Shown in pieces: positions 58,868-64,000 of a stretch of DNA of 64,000 nt. This DNA is from Streptomyces sp. Act143. GTDB lineage: Bacteria > Actinomycetota > Actinomycetes > Streptomycetales > Streptomycetaceae. The position numbers and the translations under genes were made by a program. Under the pieces are notes generated by a model, which was not told where the DNA came from, made no database searches, and saw only the letters and a program-made list of their open reading frames with translations. Each line of letters begins with the position of its first letter. The stretch's first letter is position 1. The stretch is from NCBI RefSeq assembly GCF_003143935.1, contig NZ_QFRX01000001.1, forward strand, positions 6,897,514 to 6,961,513, given 5' to 3'.

Positions 58868-60802
58868 CTAGTGACCCAACTGCCCCCGCATCCGCCGCAC
58901 TTGACGGTTGTCGCCGACCGAGTCGAGGAACTGCCGCCCCCGTCCCGCCTCGTAGGCCGGCCCCTCCAGCCGCAGGAGATCGCCATCGCGGACGACGGCG
59001 TACGCGAGCGGGGTCTCCGCCTTCGGGAGGCTCACGGGGTGGCGGCCGTCGGGGAGCTTCTTGAGGCGGGCGGGGAGACGGAGGCGGGCGGTGCCGTCGG
59101 GGCCGGGGGCCAGCTTGGCCTCGACGGTCAGGGTGGCAACGGTGACCTGGAGGGGGAGCGGGGCGCTGTCGGGGGAGGCCGCCAGGTACGGCAGGCCGAG
59201 CGAGCGTCTCGCGCGGGCGGGGTTCGCGGCGACGAGGCCGTCGGTGTCGGGGCCGATCTTGCGCAGCCGCTGGTCGATGTCGAGGGCGAGCTGGCCCTTG
59301 ACCGTCCAGTACGGGATCGCGAGCCGACCGCCGGTGAGTGCCGGGCCGGCGACGGCCGGGGCGCCGGGCTCACCGTCCCCGCTCACGCGCAGCATCCGGT
59401 CGACGCCCAGCAGCTGGACGTACGCCCACACGTCGTGCACGCCACGCTGGAGCGGGAGGCCGCCGACGAGCCGCTCCGGGTCGAGGTTCAGCCGACCGGA
59501 CGCGACGAGCGCGGACCGCCCGTCCCCGAGGGGCCGCAGCTCGACCTTGAGGTCACCTTCCGGGTACCACCAGTCCTCGCGGTCCCGGTCCTTGACCACG
59601 AGCTCGGCGTAGGCCCGCCGGAAGGGATCGGGAACCTGCCAGCCGTCCTCGGTTCCCGGTACGTCGCGGAGCAGTTCCGGGTCGAGCCACCACTTGCCGT
59701 CCCGCTCGGTGAGGGTGAGGGGCTCGCCGTCCCCACGCAGCAGGTCCAGGGTGACGTCGGCGACCAGGCGCCCGTCCTGCCAGCGCAGTCCGCTGACCCG
59801 GCTGCGGGCCTTGACCTCACGAACGCGCTCGGCGAGCGCCACGGCGCCGTCGAAGTCGCCGTTCTCCAGGAGCTGAGCCCTGAGCCGGGAGACGGCGGGC
59901 AGGCCATCCCGTACGGCTGCCGGAAACTCCTCCAGTGCCAGCTCCCGGGCCGCCTCGAACCGCTGCCGCTGCTCGGCCGGGTCCTCGCGGAGAATCTCGG
60001 GCTCGCGGGTCCGGGAGAGGATTTCTACGTGGTACAGGCGGTGGAGCAGCCGGTTCTGGAGCGCGTCGATGTCGTCGGAGGGGGTCGTCCCGTCCTTGAC
60101 CTGGCGCACGATGGTGCGGGCGTTGGGCCAGAAGCCGTGCCGTGGGTTGAAGCGGTGCTGGGTGTTGTTGCCGCCGTCGTCCCGCTTCATCCAGTAGTAG
60201 CAGGGGTAGTCGGCGAGGATCGAGATCCGCTCCGCCTTGAGATAGGCGGCGCTGACGAAGAGCAGGTCCTCCAGGATCCAAGGCCCCTCGGGGAACTGCA
60301 GCCCGTGCTCCTCGACGAAGCCGCGCCGGAACATCTTGTGCGGCGACATGCTCTGCATGAGCTCGTCGTTCTCGATCGTGCAGGCGTCCACGGTGTGCCG
60401 GAACAGCCGCCGTGGCCGCACCATCGTGCTGGACATCTTGCCGATCACCACGTCGGCGTCGTTCCGCTTCGCGTGCTCGTACAGCCGCTCAAGGGCCTCA
60501 GGCCCGAGGGTGTCGTCATGGTCTACGAACTGGATGTACTCGCCGCGGGCATGCCGCATGCCGAGGTTGCGGGGGGCGCCCGGCCACCCCGAGTTCGGCA
60601 TGGTGTGCACCTGGACGTTCGGATGCGCGGCCGCGATCTTCTCCAGCCGGCCCAGAGTGTCGTCCGTCGACCCGTCGTCGACGTAGATCACTTCGTATTC
60701 GTCGGCGGGCAGGCTCTGCCCGAGCAGCGACGGGGCGCACTCGTCCACGTACTTGCCCGTGTTGTAGACGGGGACGATGACGCTGACCTTGATTACCGGC
60801 AT
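58868..60802 (-). CDS. GT2-family glycosyltransferase
   Basis: A 644-aa protein. The N-terminal GT-A domain (about 1-230) begins KVSVIVPVYNTGKYVDECAP; the nucleotide-sugar acids are VIYVDDGSTDD and the DxD-like QFVDHDDTLG, and an ED pair lies in PWILEDLLFVSAAY. A long C-terminal part (about 330-644) is beta-rich with LRPLGDGRSALVASGRLNLD-type repeats, as in TarP/TarS-like teichoic-acid glycosyltransferases. A cell-wall polymer acceptor is therefore plausible. The ATG at 60802 (MPVIKVSVIV) is preferred to a frame extended by 68 codons. The leader region is long and AT-rich. Confidence 0.82.
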   Translation of the reverse strand: MPVIKVSVIVPVYNTGKYVDECAPSLLGQSLPADEYEVIYVDDGSTDDTLGRLEKIAAAHPNVQVHTMPNSGWPGAPRNLGMRHARGEYIQFVDHDDTLGPEALERLYEHAKRNDADVVIGKMSSTMVRPRRLFRHTVDACTIENDELMQSMSPHKMFRRGFVEEHGLQFPEGPWILEDLLFVSAAYLKAERISILADYPCYYWMKRDDGGNNTQHRFNPRHGFWPNARTIVRQVKDGTTPSDDIDALQNRLLHRLYHVEILSRTREPEILREDPAEQRQRFEAARELALEEFPAAVRDGLPAVSRLRAQLLENGDFDGAVALAERVREVKARSRVSGLRWQDGRLVADVTLDLLRGDGEPLTLTERDGKWWLDPELLRDVPGTEDGWQVPDPFRRAYAELVVKDRDREDWWYPEGDLKVELRPLGDGRSALVASGRLNLDPERLVGGLPLQRGVHDVWAYVQLLGVDRMLRVSGDGEPGAPAVAGPALTGGRLAIPYWTVKGQLALDIDQRLRKIGPDTDGLVAANPARARRSLGLPYLAASPDSAPLPLQVTVATLTVEAKLAPGPDGTARLRLPARLKKLPDGRHPVSLPKAETPLAYAVVRDGDLLRLEGPAYEAGRGRQFLDSVGDNRQVRRMRGQLGH

Positions 60803-61305
60803 TCCACGGACCTTACCTGGCCGCCCGCCGATGGGCGGACAATTTGCTGAGCGACGATTTTGACTTGGTGGTGTGGGGGTGAGCTGCGAAAGCGGAGCCA
60901 GGGGGCGTGTGCGCGTAAAGGAGGCTCTTACTTTCCGTGAATCTACCATGGTCCCCTTGAGGATGTCAGGTGAGGATTCGGTGAAATGATGGCTGATTGA
61001 CGCCATAGCGGCGCGGTTTGTCCACCTTATGCCCGCATTGGAAGTCTAGAGACTCCCCTCTCCTTCTTTATTGCAGATCGACACTGGTTGTCGCTCTCTG
61101 TGCATGCTGCATGCAAGGGGCTTATAGAAAGATATTAAGGCGAGGGGTGGGGGTGCGTACGCGAATGACAGGCTAATTCAAAGGATGAAATGGCAGGAGA
61201 TGAGAAAAGGGCTATGCGGAAGGCCGGTATATCGCCCCTGAATTCCGAGAAGTTTTCGCAGTCTCGCTGAAAGGCGCCGCGTTTTACATTTCAGCCTTAG
61301 TGTGT
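60803..61305. promoter_or_regulatory. AT-rich leader of the glycosyltransferase gene
   Basis: About 500 bp, much less GC-rich than the rest of the window from about 60930 to 61300. TGCATGC-T-GCATGCA at 61101-61115 is a perfect 15-bp palindrome. AGATATTAAGG and similar AT-rich runs could be promoter elements. No gene with plausible codon use is seen. Confidence 0.55.
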
Positions 61306-61340
61306 GATGGGCTCTCCGGAGCATTTCCGAAGAGCCCATC
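61306..61340. terminator. Terminator after the leucine-catabolism operon
   Basis: GATGGGCTCT and AGAGCCCATC pair, with an inner CGGA/TCCG helix. It is 46 bp beyond the acyl-CoA dehydrogenase stop on the minus strand. Confidence 0.75.
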
Positions 61341-61385
61341 GCCCCGTAGGGTGCCTGTTGCGACCTCGTCGACAACCAGGTCCTC

Positions 61386-62546
61386 TCAGCCCACCAACCC
61401 CAACTCCCGAGCAATCAGCATCCGCTGCACCTCACTCGTCCCCTCCCCGATCTCCAGGATCTTGGAGTCGCGCCACATCCGGGCCACCGGGTACTCGTTC
61501 ATGAAGCCGTACCCGCCGTGGACCTGCGTCGCGTCCCGGGCGTTGTCCACCGCGATCGTCGACGAGTAGAGCTTCGCCAGCGCCGCTTCCTTCTTGAAGG
61601 GCTCGCCCGCCACCAGCCTCGACGCCGCGTCGCGCCAGGCCAGGCGGGCCGTGTGCGCCTTCATCTCCATGTCCGCGATCTTGAACTGGATCGCCTGGTT
61701 CGCGCCGATCGGCCTGCCGAAGGCGTGGCGTTCCTTCGCGTACTTCACCGACTCGTCCACGCAGCCCTGCGCCAGGCCCGTGGCCAGCGCGGCGATCGCG
61801 ATGCGGCCCTCGTCCAGGATGCGCAGGAACTGGGCGTAGCCTCGGCCTTCCTCGCCCAGCAGGTTCTCCGCCGGGACGCGGACGTCGACGAACGACAGCT
61901 CCCTCGTGTCGGACGCGTTCCAGCCCACCTTCGAGTACGGCGCCGCCACCGTGAAGCCCGGCGTGCCCGACGGGACGATGATCGAGGAGATCAGGGGCTT
62001 GCCGTCGGGCTTCCTGCCCGTCACCGCCGTCACCGTCACCAAGCCCGTCACGTCCGTGCCCGAGTTGGTGATGAAGCACTTCGTGCCGTTGATGACCCAT
62101 TCGTTGGTCGACGGGTCCAGCTTCGCCGTCGTGCGCGTCGCGCCCGCGTCGCTGCCGCCGTCCGGTTCCGTCAGGCCGAACGCGCCCAGGATCTCGCCCG
62201 CGCACAGGCGGGGCAGCCACTCCTGTTTCTGGGCCTCCGTGCCGTACAGATGCAACGGCATCGCGCCCAACGACACCCCTGCCTCCAGCGTGATCGCCAC
62301 CGACGAGTCGACCCTCGCCAACTCCTCCAGCGCCACGCCCAGCGCCATGTAGTCGCCGCCCATGCCGCCGTACTCCTCGGGGAACGGCAGCCCGAACAGG
62401 CCCATGCGGCCCATCTCGCGGACGATGTCGTAGGGGAACTCGTGGTGTTCGTAGTAGTCGGCGATCTTGGGCGCTACCACGTCGTGCGCGAACTCCTCCA
62501 CCGTGCGGCGGAGTTCTTCGAGTTCGGGGGAGAGTCGGTGGTCCAT
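61386..62546 (-). CDS. acdH: Acyl-CoA dehydrogenase, isovaleryl-CoA type (AcdH)
   Basis: A 386-aa FAD enzyme of acyl-CoA catabolism. Landmarks are GLTEPDGGSDAGATRTTAKL, the FAD-binding CFITNSGTDVTGLVTVTAVT, the helix EGRGYAQFLRILDEGRIAIA and the C-terminal YGFMNEYPVARMWRDSKILE. It removes hydrogens from isovaleryl-CoA or short branched acyl-CoA. It starts seven bases after the HMG-CoA lyase stop in the same operon. S. coelicolor AcdH (recalled as SCO2779) occupies this position. Confidence 0.92.
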   Translation of the reverse strand: MDHRLSPELEELRRTVEEFAHDVVAPKIADYYEHHEFPYDIVREMGRMGLFGLPFPEEYGGMGGDYMALGVALEELARVDSSVAITLEAGVSLGAMPLHLYGTEAQKQEWLPRLCAGEILGAFGLTEPDGGSDAGATRTTAKLDPSTNEWVINGTKCFITNSGTDVTGLVTVTAVTGRKPDGKPLISSIIVPSGTPGFTVAAPYSKVGWNASDTRELSFVDVRVPAENLLGEEGRGYAQFLRILDEGRIAIAALATGLAQGCVDESVKYAKERHAFGRPIGANQAIQFKIADMEMKAHTARLAWRDAASRLVAGEPFKKEAALAKLYSSTIAVDNARDATQVHGGYGFMNEYPVARMWRDSKILEIGEGTSEVQRMLIARELGLVG

Positions 62547-62552
62547 CGCGGG

Positions 62553-63485
62553 TCACTGCTCCTTGTGGGACAGGGCTCGAACGGTGCGGGACGGGCTGGG
62601 TCGGCCCAGGTGGCCGGCCATCCACTCGCTGGTGGCGACGAGACGGCCGAGGTCGACTCCGGTGTCGATGCCGAGGCCTTGCAGCATCCACACGAGGTCT
62701 TCGGTGGCGAGGTTGCCGGTGGCGGACTTGGCGTACGGGCAGCCGCCGAGGCCGCCCGCGGAGGCGTCGACCGTGGTGACGCCGTGCAGCAGGGCCGCGT
62801 AGGTGTTGGCCAGCGCCTGGCCGTAGGTGTCGTGGAAGTGCACGCCCAGCGTCGGCGTGGGGATGCCCTCCTCGTTCAGGGCGGTCAGCAGCGCCCGTAC
62901 GTGGCCCGGTGTCGCCACGCCGATCGTGTCGCCGAGGCTCAGTTCGTCGCAGCCCATGTCGAGCAGCGCCCGGCAGACCTGCACGACCTGCGGCACCGGG
63001 ACCGCGCCCTCCCACGGGTCGCCGAAGCACATGGAGAGGTAGCCGCGGACGTGCACGCCCGCTTCCTTCGCGCGCGCCACGGTCGGCGCGAACATCTCCA
63101 GCGCCTCGTCCATCGTGCGGTTGAGGTTGGCCTTCGCGAAGGACTCGCTGGCGCTTGCGAAGACCGCCACCCTGGTCGCTCCCAGCGACAGGGCGCGCTC
63201 CAGGCCGCGTTCGTTCGGCACCAGTACCGGGAGGTCCACCGGGAGATTCGCCACCTGGGGGAACAGCTGCTCGGCGTCCGCCAGTTGGGGCACCCACTTG
63301 GGGTGGACGAAGCTGGTCGCCTCGATCGTCGTCAGGCCCGCGTCGGCGAGGCGGCGGACGAACTCCGCCTTGACGTCCGTCGGGACGGTCCCCTTCTCGT
63401 TCTGCAGGCCGTCGCGGGCGCCGACCTCGTGGATGCGGACGCGGGCGGGCAGGCCCGCCTCCGGCACGACCATGGGGAGTGTCAT
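62553..63485 (-). CDS. Hydroxymethylglutaryl-CoA lyase
   Basis: A 310-aa TIM-barrel lyase that cleaves HMG-CoA to acetyl-CoA and acetoacetate, the last step of leucine breakdown. Motifs are VRIHEVGARDGLQNEKGTVP, EATSFVHPKWVPQLADAEQL, LSLGDTIGVATPG and the metal-binding FHDTYGQALANTYAAL; the catalytic Cys region is GGLGGCPYAKSATGN. The ATG overlaps the stop of the carboxylase gene by 4 bp. Confidence 0.93.
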   Translation of the reverse strand: MTLPMVVPEAGLPARVRIHEVGARDGLQNEKGTVPTDVKAEFVRRLADAGLTTIEATSFVHPKWVPQLADAEQLFPQVANLPVDLPVLVPNERGLERALSLGATRVAVFASASESFAKANLNRTMDEALEMFAPTVARAKEAGVHVRGYLSMCFGDPWEGAVPVPQVVQVCRALLDMGCDELSLGDTIGVATPGHVRALLTALNEEGIPTPTLGVHFHDTYGQALANTYAALLHGVTTVDASAGGLGGCPYAKSATGNLATEDLVWMLQGLGIDTGVDLGRLVATSEWMAGHLGRPSPSRTVRALSHKEQ

Positions 63486-64000
63486 GACTCGTCCTCCACG
63501 GGGGGCTCGTCCTCCAGGGGGGTGATGACGGCCAGCACCTGGTCCATCGCGACCGTCGTGCCCGGCTTGACGTCGAGTTCGGCGACCGTGCCCGCGTGCG
63601 GGGCGGAGATGACGTGCTCCATCTTCATCGCCTCCACCACCAACAGGCTCTGGCCCGCCGCCACTTCGTCCCCCACGGCGACCTTCACCACCGTCACCGT
63701 CCCCGGCATGGGCGCGGTGAGCGAGTCGGCGCCCGCGTGGCCGGCGCCGGACAGCGCCGCCGCCACCGGGTCGTGGTCGCGTACGTGCCAGGCGTCGCCG
63801 TCGCGGCCCAGCCAGTCGGCGGCGCGGTGGAAGGTGTGCCGGACGCCGTCCAGCAGCACGCTCACCCGGTCGTCCGTGACGGTCGCCGAACCGCGCGGGA
63901 CGTACTCCACCGGGTCCTGCGCGCGGAGATGGAAGACGACCGGCTTGGGCGTGCCGCCCAGCCGCCAGCCGCTCGGCACCGAGAAGGGGTCCGTCCAGCC
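63482..64000 (-). CDS. Biotin-dependent carboxylase alpha subunit, C-terminal end (partial)
   Basis: The last 172 codons of a gene that continues past the right edge. The biotin attachment motif is VVEAMKMEHVISAPHAG (biotinylated Lys), in a C-terminal carboxyl-carrier domain following a BT-like region (GWTDPFSVPSGWRLGG at the edge). Together with HMG-CoA lyase and the acyl-CoA dehydrogenase it is most likely the methylcrotonyl-CoA carboxylase alpha subunit of leucine catabolism; acetyl/propionyl-CoA carboxylase is the alternative. Confidence 0.9.
   Translation of the reverse strand, partial: GWTDPFSVPSGWRLGGTPKPVVFHLRAQDPVEYVPRGSATVTDDRVSVLLDGVRHTFHRAADWLGRDGDAWHVRDHDPVAAALSGAGHAGADSLTAPMPGTVTVVKVAVGDEVAAGQSLLVVEAMKMEHVISAPHAGTVAELDVKPGTTVAMDQVLAVITPLEDEPPVEDES

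Noticed and set aside
61178..61414. A 78-codon frame in the AT-rich leader
   Set aside because: It overlaps the terminator hairpin and has no ribosome site or codon bias.

Overview
The window is GC-rich actinobacterial chromosome with strong third-position GC bias, GTG/TTG starts and many 4-bp start/stop overlaps. It almost certainly comes from a Streptomyces. It carries the adpA-ornA pair with a TTA codon inside adpA, the cebR/cebEFG/bglC cellobiose locus, the desEF-desABCD desferrioxamine locus and a BldD-type box upstream of a GGDEF-EAL gene. The order adpA, ornA, ceb, and on the other side glmS, hexosaminidase, des, leucine catabolism, matches what I recall of the S. coelicolor SCO2776-SCO2820 interval; no alignment was run.

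Region 1-13.6 kb is bounded by two identical tRNA-Lys(CTT) genes. It holds an IclR regulator, an ABC importer of the ectoine/hydroxyectoine type (ehuBCDA), a DUF3830 protein, an amidase, a D-2-hydroxyacid dehydrogenase, two coupled Asp/Glu-racemase-superfamily proteins and a luciferase-like flavin oxidoreductase. Together these look like an uncharacterised uptake-and-degradation pathway for a small nitrogenous compound. A c-di-GMP enzyme (probably cdgA) and a secreted M6 protease follow.

Region 13.6-26.6 kb has a CDS overlapping a tRNA, then a three-gene operon of a Cas4/AddB-like Fe-S nuclease, a 529-aa unknown protein and an SF1B helicase. This is the best candidate for an undescribed DNA-processing system. 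After it come PAP2 and phosphoglycerate-mutase-like enzymes, an HTH/TPR regulator, a spermidine-synthase-like protein and a TetR/MFS efflux pair.

Region 26.7-39.7 kb contains a two-component system next to a secreted GH18 chitinase, the complete CebR-controlled cellobiose locus with two operators, a decayed kinase gene, a TetR regulator with paired operators and tRNA-His.

Region 39.7-50.6 kb contains ornA, adpA, a universal stress protein, an acetate-type transporter, a glmS copy, a purple-acid-phosphatase-like enzyme, a DUF4429/SHOCT protein and a GH20 hexosaminidase with a DasR-like site. Region 50.6-58.1 kb is the desferrioxamine locus with two iron boxes. The right end has a broken Uma2 gene, a tandem repeat, a family 2 glycosyltransferase behind an unusually AT-rich leader, and the start of a leucine-catabolism operon (acyl-CoA dehydrogenase, HMG-CoA lyase, biotin-carboxylase subunit) that runs off the window.

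Chitin/GlcNAc (DasR), cello-oligosaccharide (CebR), iron (DmdR1) and developmental control (BldD, AdpA/bldA) all meet here, which fits a nutrient-sensing and development-linked part of the chromosomal core.
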